From assembly GCF_024721015.1 (NCBI RefSeq), contig NZ_JANAIF010000010.1, positions 18,691-82,690 of the forward strand: a DNA stretch of 64,000 nt. The letters run 5' to 3'. Every line of letters starts with the position of its first letter. Within the stretch, counting starts at the first letter, position 1. Source of the DNA: Xenorhabdus bovienii (GTDB lineage Bacteria > Pseudomonadota > Gammaproteobacteria > Enterobacterales > Enterobacteriaceae). Both the position numbers and the translations under genes were made by a program. The notes below the pieces were generated by a model. The model was not told the origin of the DNA, ran no database searches, and saw nothing but the letters and a program-made list of their open reading frames with translations. Below are positions 31,538 through 42,883 of this stretch, in pieces.

Positions 31538-32338
31538 TCAAAAATAAAATGCCAACCAAGAGCGGATAGTATCGCCATGATGGTCGTGGAGTAGTTTGAT
31601 ACTCATCAAAAAAGAAATCGTTACCAGCATCGGACGGATCAGTTTTTGCCCTCGGCTCAGTACTAACCCTGCCCCTAACCGAGCACCAATCACCTGCCCC
31701 ATCAGCATCACAAGACCCAATAGCCATAAGACCTGCCCACCAAGAATAAAAAAGCCCAGTGAACCCATATTGGATGCAAAATTCAGCACCTTCGCATGTG
31801 CCGTCGCTTTCGCCAGATTGTAACCACAGAGCATCACATAAGACAGTGCCAGAAAGGAGCCTGTCCCCGGCCCAAATACCCCATCGTAAAAGCCAATTCC
31901 GCCTCCGGTAAGACAACCAAATGCCAAAGGCGCCAAGCGGCGCGGCCGATCTTCAGCACCAATATTCGGCACCAGCAGAAAATAAAGACCAATGATAATG
32001 ACCAGAACTGGTAAGAGATAAAGCAGAAAATCTGGGGATACAAATTGAACCAGCAATGCCCCCAGCATGGCCCCAAACAGAGTCATCGCTATCGCAAAAC
32101 GTTGGGAGCGCCAATCTACTGCTCCACGGCGAATAAAATAAAGACTGGCGGAGAAGGAGCCACCAACCGCCTGAAGTTTATTCGTCGCCAGCGCCTGAAC
32201 AGGAGAAACACCGACTGACAGTAAGGCTGGAATGGTCAACAACCCACCCCCTCCTGCAATAGAATCGATAAACCCAGCAACTATCGCAACCAAAAACAGG
32301 AAACCGTAGATTTCCGGACTTAATAATGACCATTCCAT
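31538..32338 (-). CDS. yfcA: TauE/SafE-family membrane protein YfcA
   Basis: The protein has 266 residues and about eight membrane helices. The family hallmark is FIDSIAGGGGLLTIPALL near residues 23-40, and a related GGGIGFYDGVFGPGTGSF appears in the second half. TauE/SafE proteins export sulfur-containing or organic anions such as sulfoacetate; the substrate here is unknown. In E. coli mepA lies between aroC and yfcA; here only 70 bp separate them and mepA is absent. Confidence 0.93.
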   Translation of the reverse strand: MEWSLLSPEIYGFLFLVAIVAGFIDSIAGGGGLLTIPALLSVGVSPVQALATNKLQAVGGSFSASLYFIRRGAVDWRSQRFAIAMTLFGAMLGALLVQFVSPDFLLYLLPVLVIIIGLYFLLVPNIGAEDRPRRLAPLAFGCLTGGGIGFYDGVFGPGTGSFLALSYVMLCGYNLAKATAHAKVLNFASNMGSLGFFILGGQVLWLLGLVMLMGQVIGARLGAGLVLSRGQKLIRPMLVTISFLMSIKLLHDHHGDTIRSWLAFYF

Positions 32339-32407
32339 GATTTATTTCACCAGAAAACTGCTTATCAATAATCCAGATGCTTGTATTTCAGACGTTCTCT
32401 TACCGAT

Positions 32408-33493
32408 TTACCAGCGTGGCAGTGGAGAGATGACATCAGCACATTGCGCCCGCTGACGCAGTAAGTGATCCATCAGTACAATCGCCATCATCGCTTCTGC
32501 AATCGGTACAGCACGTATCCCTACGCAAGGATCGTGGCGGCCACGGGTCACCATATCGGCTTCTTCACCTTGGCGATTAATAGTTTTGCCGGACACCATA
32601 ATACTAGACGTCGGTTTCAGAGCGATATGAGCGATAATCGGCTGGCTGCTACTGATCCCACCCAGAATGCCGCCAGCATGATTACTGGTGAATCCCTGGG
32701 AGGTAATTTCGTCTCGGTTTTCACTACCGCGCAAGTTAACAACACCGAAACCGTCACCGATTTCAACGCCTTTCACTGCATTAATGCTCATCAAGGCGTG
32801 GGCGATGTCTGCATCCAGACGGTCAAAAATAGGCTCACCCAACCCGACAGGCACATTCTCGGCAACAAGGGTCACTTTGGCACCAATAGAGTCACCTTCT
32901 TTTTTCAGTGTGCGCAATAATTCATCAAGCTGGGTCAATTTACTTTCATCAGGGCAGAAAAAAGGATTCTGTTCAACGAGATCCCAATCTTGCAATTCGC
33001 AATGAATATCCCCCATCTGGGTTAGGCAAGCACGAATGCGGATACCGTGTTTTTCGAGCAGATATTTTTTGGCAATTGCGCCAGCCGCGACGCGCATCGC
33101 TGTTTCACGGGCAGAGGAACGCCCGCCGCCGCGATAATCACGCAGCCCATATTTTTGCTCGTAGGTATAATCAGCATGTCCCGGACGGAAAACATCTTTA
33201 ATTGCACTGTAATCTTGTGAACGCTGATCGGTGTTTTCAATCATCAGGCCAATGCTGGTGCCCGTTGTTACGCCTTCAAAAACACCTGAAAGAATACGGA
33301 CTTGATCAGGTTCGCGGCGCTGTGTCGTATAACGGGAGGTTCCCGGACGTCGCCTGTCCAAATCGATTTGCAGATCAGCTTCAGTGATGGCAATTCCTGG
33401 AGGAACGCCATCGACAATACATCCCAATGCAATCCCGTGGGATTCACCGAATGTGGTAACACGGAAAAATTGCCCAATACTATTTCCAGCCAT
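32408..33493 (-). CDS. aroC: chorismate synthase AroC
   Basis: The protein has 361 residues as in E. coli. The three family signatures are [19 protein letters not shown] (His of the active site), [19 protein letters not shown] and [19 protein letters not shown]. It converts EPSP to chorismate using reduced FMN. It lies 150 bp after prmB. Confidence 0.98.
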   Translation of the reverse strand: MAGNSIGQFFRVTTFGESHGIALGCIVDGVPPGIAITEADLQIDLDRRRPGTSRYTTQRREPDQVRILSGVFEGVTTGTSIGLMIENTDQRSQDYSAIKDVFRPGHADYTYEQKYGLRDYRGGGRSSARETAMRVAAGAIAKKYLLEKHGIRIRACLTQMGDIHCELQDWDLVEQNPFFCPDESKLTQLDELLRTLKKEGDSIGAKVTLVAENVPVGLGEPIFDRLDADIAHALMSINAVKGVEIGDGFGVVNLRGSENRDEITSQGFTSNHAGGILGGISSSQPIIAHIALKPTSSIMVSGKTINRQGEEADMVTRGRHDPCVGIRAVPIAEAMMAIVLMDHLLRQRAQCADVISPLPRW

Positions 33494-33549
33494 TCCTACC
33501 CTGCCATCAATTAATTATGCGTTAAAGATTAGATTAATTAACAATAACT

Positions 33550-33630
33550 CACTCAATGATTAAAACCTATCTTATTACGGCACTTTTATTTGCCTTTAAT
33601 TTAATCAAGAACAGCCTTACTCATTGAGTG
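33550..33630. repeat. 10-bp inverted repeat bracketing the prmB-aroC gap
   Basis: CACTCAATGA (33550-33559) and TCATTGAGTG (33621-33630) are perfect complements separated by 61 nt. It is immediately downstream of the prmB stop and could fold prmB-aroC mRNA; no function is known. Confidence 0.45.
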
Positions 33631-33643
33631 TCAGGAAAAAATA

Positions 33644-34576
33644 TTAATCTTTGAACAGGCGAAAATATTCGTGATGTTCGATTAATTGCTCGCGTGTCAG
33701 CATAAAGACACCATCACCACCGTTTTCGAATTCCAGCCATGTAAATGGCACGCCAGGATATTGATCAATTAAATGCACCATGCTGTTACCCACTTCACAG
33801 ATCAGCACCCCTTCTTCGTTCAGGAAATCCGGCGCATTCGCGAGAATACGACGAGCCAGTGTCAACCCATCAACTCCCGCAGCCAGTCCCAATTCAGGTT
33901 CACGGAGGAATTCATCCGGCAGATCGTTCATGTCTTCTTCGTCCACATAAGGAGGATTAGTGACAATCAGATCGTATTTCATCGGTGGCATATCACGGAA
34001 TAAATCAGACAGGATAGGAATAACGCGATTCAAAAGCCCATGATTTTCAATATTCTGTTCAGTCACTGCCAACGCATCGCCTGAAACGTCAACGGCATCA
34101 ACTTCGGCTTCAGGGAATTCATGTGCGCAGGCAATCGCGATACAGCCACTTCCGGTACACAGATCCAAAATGGTAGATGGCTCCTGTGGAAGCAACCCTG
34201 CAAATTGGTTGTTAACTAATTCGCCAATCGGTGAACGAGGAACCAGCACGCGTTCATCAACATAAAATTCATGGCCGCAGAACCAGGCCCGGTTAGTCAG
34301 GTAGGCAACCGGAATACGTTCATTAATACGACGCAGAACACGTTCTACGATACGATGGCGCTCGGTAGAGGTCAGACGAGCTGCCATCATGGATTCAGGA
34401 ACGTCCAGAGGCAGGTGCAATGTTGGCAGAACCAACTGCAAAGCCTCATCCCACGAATTGTCTGTTCCATGACCGTAATAGATATTGGCAGCATTAAAAC
34501 GGCTGGCTGACCAGCGCAGCATATCCAGAATGGTATGCAGCTCCGCGACTGCCTCATCCACAAAAATCTTATCCAC
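33644..34576 (-). CDS. prmB: 50S ribosomal protein L3 N5-glutamine methyltransferase PrmB
   Basis: The start is placed at GTG 34576 ([15 protein letters not shown]), six bases after GGAG, giving 310 residues as in E. coli; the ATG two codons upstream lies directly on the ribosome-binding site. The SAM-binding motif is [16 protein letters not shown] and the catalytic NPPY is in [15 protein letters not shown]. It methylates Gln150 of ribosomal protein L3. In E. coli smrB is its divergent neighbour; here an 8-kb hut island separates them. Confidence 0.95.
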   Translation of the reverse strand: MDKIFVDEAVAELHTILDMLRWSASRFNAANIYYGHGTDNSWDEALQLVLPTLHLPLDVPESMMAARLTSTERHRIVERVLRRINERIPVAYLTNRAWFCGHEFYVDERVLVPRSPIGELVNNQFAGLLPQEPSTILDLCTGSGCIAIACAHEFPEAEVDAVDVSGDALAVTEQNIENHGLLNRVIPILSDLFRDMPPMKYDLIVTNPPYVDEEDMNDLPDEFLREPELGLAAGVDGLTLARRILANAPDFLNEEGVLICEVGNSMVHLIDQYPGVPFTWLEFENGGDGVFMLTREQLIEHHEYFRLFKD

Positions 34577-34802
34577 AAGCATCTCCAAGCCACAAAAATG
34601 TATTAGCGCGTTATTTTGCCATGATCCCTGCCACAAATCAGCTATCTGAGCATGGGAATTATGTCAGTGAATTAATGAGCCTATCTCAGTGAGTATCTAT
34701 GTTACAGCCAGTTTGTACACAAAGAGTACGCAAAAAAGTAAATAGAATGGTCTACTGGGAGAGTCTAATAAAGTGCAATTATTTTCTGGAGAGGGTAAGA
34801 AA

Positions 34803-34826
34803 ACCACCCTGTATTCACAGGGTGGT
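34803..34826 (-). terminator. terminator of the hut permease transcript
   Basis: On the minus strand ACCACCCTGT-GAAT-ACAGGGTGGT forms a 10-bp stem, 4-nt loop, followed by TTTTC, 12 bp after the permease stop. Confidence 0.8.
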
Positions 34827-34837
34827 ATGTTTGGGCG

Positions 34838-36211
34838 TTATCTCGTTTTTTTCACCCACAACTTTTTCACCCACAAGAAATAACTAAGGGTGAGTAATGC
34901 TATCCATGCTATCCCGACGTACAGTGCAATACGGGTACTGGGGAAATATCCCAACACGACGATAATAAATGCCATGAATGAAATCGTCAGAATAGGCGCT
35001 GTAGGCCAAAGGGGAACGGGGAATTTTAGCTTTTTGACCTCTTCCGCCGGCATTTTTCGGCGCATGATATATTGTGACAACAAAATCATCAGCCATACCC
35101 ACACCGTTGCAAATGTCGCGATGGAAGCAATAATGCCAAACACTTTTTCAGGCAACAGGTAATTCAGAACAACACCAATTAGCAGTACACACGACATCAC
35201 CAACACAGTGATCCACGGTACGCCGTTTTTGGTTAATTTCGTGAAGGCTGAGGGCGCTTGTTTCTCTTGTGCCATGCCATACATCATCCGTCCTGAGCCG
35301 AAGATATCACTGTTGATCGCTGAAATCGCCGCAGTAATTACGACAACATTCAGAATATTAGCCGCAGAATCGATCCCCAGACTGGAGAATATCTGGACAA
35401 ATGGGCTACCATTTTGGCCAATTTGATTCCACGGATAGATACACATCAGGACAAACAGGGTGAGTACATAAAACAGCAAAATACGGAATGGAACAGCGTT
35501 GATTGCCTGGGGAATGGATTTTTCTGGATTTTTCGCTTCACTGGCTGTAATACCGATAACCTCGATACCACCGAATGCAAACATGACCACCGTAAACGAA
35601 GCAATCACTCCCGCGATGCCATTTGGCATGAATCCGCCATGTTCCCACAAGTTTGACAGGCCAGTGACATGACCCGCTTCCTGGCCGAAACCATACATCA
35701 TGATCACAAAGCCACCGACAATCATGGCAACAATTGCGGTAACTTTAATGATGGAAAGCCAGAACTCCATTTCTCCAAAGACATTGACGTTGCACAGATT
35801 TATCGCCCCAATGAAAAAGACGATGCTGAGTACCCAAATCCATTGGTCAACATGCGGAAACCAGAGTTTCATATAGAGACCAAACGCGGTGATATCAGCA
35901 AGACAGACAACCAACATTTCAAATACGTAAGTCCATCCAGTCAGAAATCCTGCCAATGGCCCTAAGTAGTGGCTGGCATAATGAGAGAAAGAACCGGCCA
36001 CAGGGTGATGAACTGCCATTTCCCCCAATGCCCGCATGACCATGAAAACGGCCGCCCCACCAATGGCATATGCCAATAATACCGCAGGCCCCGCTGCTCT
36101 GATGGCTTCCGCTGAACCATAGAAAAGCCCAGTCCCGATTGCTGACCCTAGCGCCATAAACCGAATGTGGCGAACGCTCAAGCCCCGCTTGAGTTGTGAA
36201 GTGTTTTGCAT
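34838..36211 (-). CDS. proY: ProY-type amino-acid permease, probable histidine importer of the hut island
   Basis: The protein has 457 residues with twelve predicted membrane helices of the APC amino-acid transporter family. The N-terminus [20 protein letters not shown] is the typical APC opening, followed by [23 protein letters not shown] and [19 protein letters not shown] are also conserved. It most resembles ProY of enterobacteria, and ProY/HutT relatives import histidine. Its place directly behind hutUH on the same strand makes histidine (or urocanate) the likely substrate. A hairpin lies between hutH and this gene and a terminator follows it. Confidence 0.85.
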   Translation of the reverse strand: MQNTSQLKRGLSVRHIRFMALGSAIGTGLFYGSAEAIRAAGPAVLLAYAIGGAAVFMVMRALGEMAVHHPVAGSFSHYASHYLGPLAGFLTGWTYVFEMLVVCLADITAFGLYMKLWFPHVDQWIWVLSIVFFIGAINLCNVNVFGEMEFWLSIIKVTAIVAMIVGGFVIMMYGFGQEAGHVTGLSNLWEHGGFMPNGIAGVIASFTVVMFAFGGIEVIGITASEAKNPEKSIPQAINAVPFRILLFYVLTLFVLMCIYPWNQIGQNGSPFVQIFSSLGIDSAANILNVVVITAAISAINSDIFGSGRMMYGMAQEKQAPSAFTKLTKNGVPWITVLVMSCVLLIGVVLNYLLPEKVFGIIASIATFATVWVWLMILLSQYIMRRKMPAEEVKKLKFPVPLWPTAPILTISFMAFIIVVLGYFPSTRIALYVGIAWIALLTLSYFLWVKKLWVKKTR

Positions 36212-36261
36212 GATTTATCCTTGTGTCTTTATTATTAGATATGAAAGATAAATACAACGAT

Positions 36262-36284
36262 AAGGCCGGATAGAAACCGGCCTT
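36262..36284 (-). repeat. GC-rich hairpin between hutH and the permease gene
   Basis: The arms AAGGCCGG and CCGGCCTT with a 7-nt loop lie in the 90-bp gap after hutH. Without a U-run it is more likely a message-stabilising or partial termination element that lowers permease expression relative to hutUH. Confidence 0.5.
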
Positions 36285-36301
36285 AGACGACTTATTTATG
36301 T

Positions 36302-37834
36302 TTAATTTCTCAATATCTTTCCGGTAGGCAGCAGTGCTGAAAGTTGTTGTGCAATCAACAGTTGGATAGCCGCGTCAATGTCTGGCGCAAAAAAACGATC
36401 TTTATCGTAATAAGCGACTTTATCACGGAGGATATGACGGGCTTTTTCCAGTATCGGGCTGCTCTTCAATCCGTCACGGAAATCCATGCCCTGACAGGCA
36501 GTCAGCCACTCAATCGCTAAAATGCCCCGCACGTTGTCAGCCATTTCCCATAAACGACGACCTGCCGCCGGAGCCATAGATACATGGTCTTCCTGATTCG
36601 CTGATGTCGGCAAGCTGTCAACGCTGGAAGGATGCGCCAATGCTTTATTTTCACTCGCCAACGCTGCCGCTGTCACCTGAGCAATCATAAAGCCAGAATT
36701 CACCCCGCTGTTATTGACGAGGAACGGCGGTAACTGGGACATGTTGCTATCCATCAGCAAAGAGATGCGGCGTTCTGACAGTGCACCCATTTCCGCCAGT
36801 GCAATAGCCAGATTATCCGATGCCATAGCAACAGGTTCAGCATGGAAGTTACCGCCAGAGATCACTTCATCTTGGTCGGTAAAGACCAACGGATTATCAG
36901 AGACCGCATTAGCTTCAGTCATAATCACGTCGGCAGCATGACGGATCTGAGTCAGACAAGCGCCCATCACTTGTGGCTGGCAACGCAATGAATAAGGATC
37001 TTGAACTTTCGGACAGTTTTTATGGGATTCAGAGAGACCACTTTGTTCTTCCAATACCAGACGATACAAGGCAGCTACGTCGATTTGCCCCTGCTGACCT
37101 CGCGCTTCATGGATGCGCGCATCAAATGGTTTACGAGAACCCAGTGCCGCTTCAACAGACATCGCGCCACAAACAACAGCCGAGGCAAGTAAGTCTTCTG
37201 CTGCAAAGAGTCCTTTCAAGGCAAAGGCGGTAGAGGTTTGTGTGCCATTAAGCAACGCCAGGCCTTCTTTTGCCGCCAACCGAATCGGCTTAAGATTTGC
37301 CTTCTCCAAGGCTTCTTTGGCTGGCAGCCATTCACCACGGTAACGCGCTTTACTCTCGCCCAGCAATAACAGGCTCATATGCGCCAGTGGAGCCAAATCT
37401 CCCGAAGCGCCCACAGAACCTTTGCTCGGAATACAGGGATAAACTTCTGCATTAACCAAAGTAATCAACGTTTGAATGACGTCTAAACGAATACCGGAAT
37501 AACCACGGGCAAGACTATTGATTTTTAATACCATCATCAGCCGGACAATCTCATCCGGCAAAGGCTCACCGACACCAGCAGCATGTGACAACACGAGGGA
37601 ACGTTGCAGTTCTTCTAAATCCCGCTCGGCAATCCGAGTACTCGCCAGCAGGCCAAAACCCGTGTTGATACCATAGGCGGTTCTGTTTTCATTGATAATA
37701 CGGTTAACACAATCAACGCTGCGTTCAATGGCAGGAAAACACTGCTCATCCAAGGTAATTTGAACCGGATGCTGATAAATGTGGCGTAACTCTTCGAACG
37801 TCATTTTTCCGGGATGAATAGTAATGTGTTTCAT
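36302..37834 (-). CDS. hutH: histidine ammonia-lyase HutH
   Basis: The protein has 510 residues. The Ala-Ser-Gly triad that cyclises to the MIO cofactor is in [17 protein letters not shown] (about residue 143); other blocks are [15 protein letters not shown] and [19 protein letters not shown]. It converts histidine to urocanate and ammonia, the first step of the hut pathway. SD AAGGAACG lies nine bases before the ATG; it follows hutU with a 14-bp gap, so hutU-hutH-permease forms one transcript. Confidence 0.98.
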   Translation of the reverse strand: MKHITIHPGKMTFEELRHIYQHPVQITLDEQCFPAIERSVDCVNRIINENRTAYGINTGFGLLASTRIAERDLEELQRSLVLSHAAGVGEPLPDEIVRLMMVLKINSLARGYSGIRLDVIQTLITLVNAEVYPCIPSKGSVGASGDLAPLAHMSLLLLGESKARYRGEWLPAKEALEKANLKPIRLAAKEGLALLNGTQTSTAFALKGLFAAEDLLASAVVCGAMSVEAALGSRKPFDARIHEARGQQGQIDVAALYRLVLEEQSGLSESHKNCPKVQDPYSLRCQPQVMGACLTQIRHAADVIMTEANAVSDNPLVFTDQDEVISGGNFHAEPVAMASDNLAIALAEMGALSERRISLLMDSNMSQLPPFLVNNSGVNSGFMIAQVTAAALASENKALAHPSSVDSLPTSANQEDHVSMAPAAGRRLWEMADNVRGILAIEWLTACQGMDFRDGLKSSPILEKARHILRDKVAYYDKDRFFAPDIDAAIQLLIAQQLSALLPTGKILRN

Positions 37835-37848
37835 ATTAATGACGTTCC

Positions 37849-39552
37849 TTATTTTGTTTCGACGGTTTTTGTGTCTGATGATTTTGTATCAAGCATCGGC
37901 AGGTTCAGGTTCTTCTCTTTGGCACACTGAATGGCCTGTTCATAACCTGCATCAGCATGACGCATGACGCCAGTTGCAGGATCATTGTGCAGCACACGGG
38001 CAATACGTTCTGCGGCTTCATCCGTGCCATCACAGACAATCACCATACCGGAATGCTGTGAGAACCCCATACCAACGCCGCCCCCATGATGCAGGGAAAC
38101 CCATGTCGCACCACTGGCCGTATTTAATAGGGCATTCAGCAATGGCCAATCTGAAACTGCATCAGAACCGTCCTTCATGGATTCGGTTTCACGGTTGGGA
38201 CTCGCCACGGAGCCGGAATCCAAATGGTCACGTCCAATCACGAGCGGTGCTGAAAGTTCGCCGCTGCGTACCATTTCATTGAATGCCAATCCCAATTTGG
38301 CGCGATCTCCCAAGCCAACCCAACAAATACGAGCAGGTAAACCCTGGAAGCTGATGCGTTCCCGCGCCATATCCAGCCAGCGATGCAGGTTTGCGTCATC
38401 CGGCAGCAACTCTTTGACTTTGGCATCAGTTTTGTAAATGTCTTCAGGATCACCGGAAAGCGCAGCCCAACGGAAAGGCCCGATTCCCCGACAAAACAGA
38501 GGACGAATATAAGCAGGAACAAAACCCGGGAAATCAAAGGCGTGTTCAACACCCATTTCTTTCGCCATTTGACGGATGTTGTTGCCATAATCGAAAGTAG
38601 GAATACCCTGTTTCTGGAAGGCCAGCATCGCTTCCACGTGTACTGCCATTGATGCTTTCGCGGCTTGAATCACGACTTCTGGCTCAGTCTCGGCACGGCG
38701 ACAATATTCTTCCCATGTCCAGCCTGCCGGCAAATAGCCATGCAGTGGATCATGTGCGCTAGTTTGATCCGTCACCATATCAGGACGAACGCCACGACGT
38801 ACCAACTCAGGGACAATTTCTGCCGCATTGCCACATAATGCCACCGATACTGCCTTACCTTCTTGGGTATATCGCTTGATGCGCGCCAACGCATCATCCA
38901 GATCGGTTGCCTGTTCATCGACGTATTGGGTACGCAGACGAAAATCAATGCGACTTTGCTGGCACTCAATAGTCAGTGACGAAACGCCTGCCAACGTTGC
39001 TGCCAGCGGCTGTGCTCCTCCCATCCCTCCCAAACCCGCAGTCAGTACCCAGCGCCCGGTCAAATTACCGTTAAAATGCTGGCGTCCCGCTTCAACGAAC
39101 GTTTCGTAAGTGCCTTGCACAATGCCTTGACTGCCAATGTAAATCCAACTACCTGCCGTCATCTGGCCGTACATTGCCAGCCCTTTAGCATCCAGTTCAT
39201 TAAAATGTTCCCACGTTGCCCAATGTGGAACCAGATTCGAGTTTGCAATCAATACACGCGGGGCGTTTTCATGGGTTTTAAAAACCCCTACTGGCTTGCC
39301 TGACTGCACCAGTAATGTTTCGTCATTTTCCAGATTTTTCAGGGTTTCCACGATTTTTTCATAACATTCCCAATTTCTGGCGGCACGGCCTATCCCTCCA
39401 TAAACGACCAGTTCATGAGGATTTTCAGCCACATCAGGATCGAGATTATTCATGAGCATGCGGAGCGGGGCTTCCGTTAACCAACTTTTTGCTGTGAGTT
39501 GCGTTCCTCTGGGGGCACGGATGACCTCGTTGCTGAATTTATTATTTTGCAT
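37849..39552 (-). CDS. hutU: urocanate hydratase HutU
   Basis: The protein has 567 residues from ATG 39552; a GTG two codons upstream (39558) has the better spaced AAGGA site and may be the real start, whereas the longer frame to 39690 crosses the promoter region and is rejected. The NAD-binding motif is [19 protein letters not shown], and the catalytic-region blocks [17 protein letters not shown] and [17 protein letters not shown] are present. It hydrates urocanate to imidazolone-propionate. A HutC-type palindrome lies 50 bp upstream. Confidence 0.97.
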   Translation of the reverse strand: MQNNKFSNEVIRAPRGTQLTAKSWLTEAPLRMLMNNLDPDVAENPHELVVYGGIGRAARNWECYEKIVETLKNLENDETLLVQSGKPVGVFKTHENAPRVLIANSNLVPHWATWEHFNELDAKGLAMYGQMTAGSWIYIGSQGIVQGTYETFVEAGRQHFNGNLTGRWVLTAGLGGMGGAQPLAATLAGVSSLTIECQQSRIDFRLRTQYVDEQATDLDDALARIKRYTQEGKAVSVALCGNAAEIVPELVRRGVRPDMVTDQTSAHDPLHGYLPAGWTWEEYCRRAETEPEVVIQAAKASMAVHVEAMLAFQKQGIPTFDYGNNIRQMAKEMGVEHAFDFPGFVPAYIRPLFCRGIGPFRWAALSGDPEDIYKTDAKVKELLPDDANLHRWLDMARERISFQGLPARICWVGLGDRAKLGLAFNEMVRSGELSAPLVIGRDHLDSGSVASPNRETESMKDGSDAVSDWPLLNALLNTASGATWVSLHHGGGVGMGFSQHSGMVIVCDGTDEAAERIARVLHNDPATGVMRHADAGYEQAIQCAKEKNLNLPMLDTKSSDTKTVETK

Positions 39553-39602
39553 CGTCACGGTTTTTTCCTTTTCATCGTTATAAAGTTTGTTAATTGTATA
39601 GT

Positions 39603-39612
39603 TGTATATACA
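39603..39612. promoter_or_regulatory. HutC operator upstream of hutU
   Basis: The perfect palindrome TGTATATACA lies 51-60 bp upstream of the hutU start, within TTGTATATACATG. The same 10-mer stands in front of hutI, and HutC repressors of other Gram-negatives bind TGTATATACA-like sites. Confidence 0.75.
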
Positions 39613-39743
39613 TGTAGATTCAATAGGAAAAAATGTGACACAAGTAAAGTCAATAATTTGGAGGTTGGTATCTTTTATACTAAATATCAATAAGATGATA
39701 TTGATTTATTCTTCAGTTGGCTGGTGAATGTTTTTATTGGTTT

Positions 39744-39759
39744 TGTGTTTTACATCACA
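39744..39759. promoter_or_regulatory. candidate CRP site upstream of hutUH
   Basis: TGTGT-N6-TCACA is a near-consensus CRP site, centred about 200 bp upstream of the hutU start in the 296-bp gap after hutC. CRP activation of hut is known in enterobacteria. Confidence 0.5.
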
Positions 39760-39791
39760 TCGGATTTACATGATGGTCACAATTGTTTGTG

Positions 39792-39831
39792 AAAAAATCT
39801 CCCTATACTAAAAACAAAGGGAGATTTTTTT
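39792..39831 (-). terminator. terminator of the hutIGC transcript
   Basis: A 12-bp perfect stem (AAAAAATCTCCC / GGGAGATTTTTT) around a 15-nt loop, ending in a T-run on both strands, 17 bp after the hutC stop. It isolates hutIGC from hutUH. Confidence 0.85.
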
Positions 39832-39848
39832 ATGTAACGATGGGCAAA

Positions 39849-40580
39849 TCATGAGCTGAAATGCCCTTTCAATTTATATCGATGTCCAGGAAATAATAAT
39901 TTAGCACTTGAGACAATATGTTCTTTCGACCATGTTCGGCGGCTGATGAGAAGACAAGGCGTATCTGCCTCAATTTGCAGCAACCGACAAGAACGGACAT
40001 CTCCCGCAACCGCTTCAACAATATGCTCCCCTTCCGTCAGGGGAGCCACCATTGATAAGTAATCGTGGGTAGTTTGCTGATTGAAATCCTGTCGCAGATA
40101 CGCCGGCACAGCCTGAGCATTAACATAACGATCTTCAATCTGCACGGGGACATCATTTTCATAGTGCACAATAATCGAATGATAGATTGCTGTACCCGCC
40201 GCAATCCCCAGTTCTGCCGCCTGTGTTATATTGGCATTCACTTCAGCAAGTTTCAGTACCTTACAACTGTGCTGGTTAGAACGCGCCGCAATCTCATCAG
40301 CAATACTGTGAATTTCAAACAGAGCAGACTGCCCCTTAGGTTCTGAAACAAACGAGCCGACTCCTTGCAAACGAAATAGAAAACCTTCTGCCATCAACTC
40401 CCGCAACGCCCTGTTTGCCGTCATGCGGCTACAGTTAAACTGTTTGACCAATTCAGATTCTGAAGGAACCCGATCATGGGGTTTCCATTCTCCTGTATAT
40501 ATTTTTTCAATAATCGCCTGCTTAACTTTTGCATACAAAGGCACAGGTTTGACAAATGTATCTGATAAATCGACTGTCAC
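39849..40580 (-). CDS. hutC: GntR-family histidine utilisation repressor HutC
   Basis: The start is placed at GTG 40580, with AAGGGA upstream, giving 243 residues and the family N-terminus PVPLYAKVKQAIIEKIYTG; the longer frame to 40631 overlaps hutG. The winged helix (about 15-80) has VPSESELVKQFNCSRMTANR; the C-terminal UTRA domain (about 95-235) binds the inducer, known for HutC to be urocanate. It is cotranscribed behind hutG, 20 bp after its stop, so it likely autoregulates through the operator before hutI. Confidence 0.95.
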   Translation of the reverse strand: MTVDLSDTFVKPVPLYAKVKQAIIEKIYTGEWKPHDRVPSESELVKQFNCSRMTANRALRELMAEGFLFRLQGVGSFVSEPKGQSALFEIHSIADEIAARSNQHSCKVLKLAEVNANITQAAELGIAAGTAIYHSIIVHYENDVPVQIEDRYVNAQAVPAYLRQDFNQQTTHDYLSMVAPLTEGEHIVEAVAGDVRSCRLLQIEADTPCLLISRRTWSKEHIVSSAKLLFPGHRYKLKGHFSS

Positions 40581-40600
40581 AATAAATCCCTTCTCACTGG

Positions 40601-41560
40601 CTACCCATTCCACCAATGCACCAATTGCCACGCAAGGCGAGCCGCCGCTTTGCCTCCCATTCCTTGAATGTCATACAAAGGATTAAGCTCAACCAAATCG
40701 ACAGCCTGTAATTTTTTGCTTTGGCAGATGAGTTGAATTAACGGCAACAAACGCTCTAACGGCACTCCCAGAGCAGCGGGAGCAGAAACCGACGGCATTT
40801 GCCAGATTGGCAGTACATCCAAATCGATGGTCATATAAATTATATCAACTTGATTAATCACATCTTGAATTTGTTCCTGTACTTTGTCCAGCATCGACTC
40901 AATACATTGAGTATCCCAAATGATGGTGACATCAAGATGATTGGCTTCGTCCAACAAAGCTTGAGTATTTGATGCCAAACTGGCTCCAATACAAGTGTAA
41001 TTGAACGGACGCTGATGCTGCTGGCAATAATCGGCAAGCTGCCGGAAAGGGGTTCCTGATGTAGGCTGCGGCGAATTGCGCAGATCCAGATGCGCATCAA
41101 AATTAATGATACCTACGCGTTGTGTCGGAAACGAGCGATAAATTCCCATTCCATGAGCAAATGCCGTTTCATGCCCACCGCCAAAAATGAGTGTTCGCAT
41201 GTTCTGATGCTGACACTCATAGACAGCATCACTCAGCGCGTTCTGTGCTTCAGCCAATTTTTCAGTATCAGCGCGAATATTTCCCAAATCCACCAGCCGC
41301 TCATGACCATCATAACTGGCCATATTGGCCAATGACTGGCGCAGATATTCCGGCCCTAATTTCGCTCCCGGCCGACCATGATTAAGTTTAACGCCTTCGT
41401 CACACTCAAATCCCAATAACCCAATATGATGAGGAAATTCTTCCGGGGAAAAACTGGCAGGTTGTTTTATTGTCTGGAACACACGCAGGGCATTATCCGC
41501 TTCTGCGAGATCATTACGCCCTTGCCAAATGTTTTCTGATGTTGGATGCCATAATTTCAT
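40601..41560 (-). CDS. hutG: formimidoylglutamase HutG
   Basis: The start is ATG 41560 (MKLWHPTSENIWQGR) behind GAGAGAAAC; the frame to 41749 overlaps hutI and is rejected. The 319-residue protein belongs to the arginase/ureohydrolase family with binuclear Mn ligands in GGGHETAFAHG, INFDAHLDLR and MTIDLDVLP. It hydrolyses N-formimidoyl-glutamate to glutamate and formamide, the last hut step. It is 16 bp after hutI. Confidence 0.96.
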   Translation of the reverse strand: MKLWHPTSENIWQGRNDLAEADNALRVFQTIKQPASFSPEEFPHHIGLLGFECDEGVKLNHGRPGAKLGPEYLRQSLANMASYDGHERLVDLGNIRADTEKLAEAQNALSDAVYECQHQNMRTLIFGGGHETAFAHGMGIYRSFPTQRVGIINFDAHLDLRNSPQPTSGTPFRQLADYCQQHQRPFNYTCIGASLASNTQALLDEANHLDVTIIWDTQCIESMLDKVQEQIQDVINQVDIIYMTIDLDVLPIWQMPSVSAPAALGVPLERLLPLIQLICQSKKLQAVDLVELNPLYDIQGMGGKAAARLAWQLVHWWNG

Positions 41561-41576
41561 GTTGTTTCTCTCACCA

Positions 41577-42830
41577 TTATTGAAAATTGTGTGTAATTTC
41601 ACCACGATAAATACGATGAACCAGTGGATTACGTCCAAGTTCATATAAGATATCCACCGGGTTCTCGGCATCCCAGACAATAAAATCTGCCATATAACCT
41701 TCCGCCAACTGGCCGTGGCTCTCAGCTCTCCCCAATGCACGGGCGGCATGAAGGGTTACGCCCTGCCATGCTTCTTCTGGTGTAAACCCGAATTGCACAC
41801 AGGCCATATTCATAATCAGACGCAAAGAAGCAAAAGGACTGGTGCCCGGATTGAAATCCGTTGATATTGCCATCGGCACTCGGTATTGACGCAATAGCGA
41901 AATAGGGGGGAGTTTTTTCTCTTTCAGGAAGTAAAATGCGCCGGGCAGTAACACGGCCACACTACCGCTGCGGCTAATGGCTTCAATACCTTTTTCATCC
42001 AGATATTCAATGTGATCAACCGACCAGCCTTGATAATCAGCAACCAATTCACTGCCTCCCATGTTGGATAATTGCTCAACATGGCCTTTTACAGGAATAT
42101 TCAGGCGTTGTGCCGCATCAAACACGCGCTTGGTCTGGTCGAGATTGAAACCGACGGTTTCGCAAAAAACATCTACGGATTCAAATAATTGTTTTTGCCA
42201 CAGTGTAGGAAGAATGGAATCACAAATTAAATCGATATAAGCATCAGGGTTGTGTTTATATTCAGGTGGAACGGCATGAGCAGAGAGTAATGTGGGGCTG
42301 ATTTCGATGGCATTTTTCTGCGCCAGTGCCTGAACGACATTCAACTGTTTTTCTTCATTTACCAGATCCAGCCCATAGCCTGATTTCATCTCAATCGTCG
42401 TTATCCCTTCAGCGATCAAAGCATTGAGTCGCTTCTGGGCGGCCACTTCCAATTGTTGCGCAGAATTGTTTCGGGTCGCATTAACCGTAGAATTAATTCC
42501 TCCTCCTTTGGCACTGATTTCCTCATAAGAAGCGCCATTGAGACGCTTCTCCCACTCCGATGCCCGATTACCACCAAAAACCAAATGAGTATGGCAATCA
42601 ATTAATCCGGGGGTAATCAGCCTTTGTTCCACATCAATAATATTGCAATGATGAGTTGGCACGCTCTCCGTCGGAACAATCGCCAATATTTTTTCACCCC
42701 GAACGATCAGATCATGCTGCTCCAGCATGCCATAATGATGTTTGCCATCAATGTTGTTGATTGTAGGGTTCATTGTGGCAAGTCTGGCATTACGCCAAAT
42801 AACGTCAGTATCTTTCAGCTTAATAGACAT
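41577..42830 (-). CDS. hutI: imidazolonepropionase HutI
   Basis: The protein has 417 residues of the amidohydrolase superfamily. Metal ligands are in [16 protein letters not shown] (HxH) and [30 protein letters not shown] holds the late Asp; [14 protein letters not shown] is family-specific. It opens the imidazolone ring to N-formimidoyl-glutamate. It heads the hutI-hutG-hutC operon, with a HutC palindrome 44-53 bp upstream. Confidence 0.97.
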   Translation of the reverse strand: MSIKLKDTDVIWRNARLATMNPTINNIDGKHHYGMLEQHDLIVRGEKILAIVPTESVPTHHCNIIDVEQRLITPGLIDCHTHLVFGGNRASEWEKRLNGASYEEISAKGGGINSTVNATRNNSAQQLEVAAQKRLNALIAEGITTIEMKSGYGLDLVNEEKQLNVVQALAQKNAIEISPTLLSAHAVPPEYKHNPDAYIDLICDSILPTLWQKQLFESVDVFCETVGFNLDQTKRVFDAAQRLNIPVKGHVEQLSNMGGSELVADYQGWSVDHIEYLDEKGIEAISRSGSVAVLLPGAFYFLKEKKLPPISLLRQYRVPMAISTDFNPGTSPFASLRLIMNMACVQFGFTPEEAWQGVTLHAARALGRAESHGQLAEGYMADFIVWDAENPVDILYELGRNPLVHRIYRGEITHNFQ

Positions 42831-42873
42831 TGTATCGTCCTGTTATTTTTCTTGTTGGTATCAATCTTCATGT

Positions 42874-42883
42874 TGTATATACA
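42874..42883. promoter_or_regulatory. HutC operator upstream of hutI
   Basis: TGTATATACA within TGTTGTATATACATT, identical over 13 bp (GTTGTATATACAT) to the site upstream of hutU. It lies 44-53 bp before the hutI start codon. Confidence 0.75.

Noticed and set aside
39553..39690. Longer HutU start at 39690
   Set aside because: It would translate through the HutC operator and promoter and adds residues not found in urocanate hydratases.
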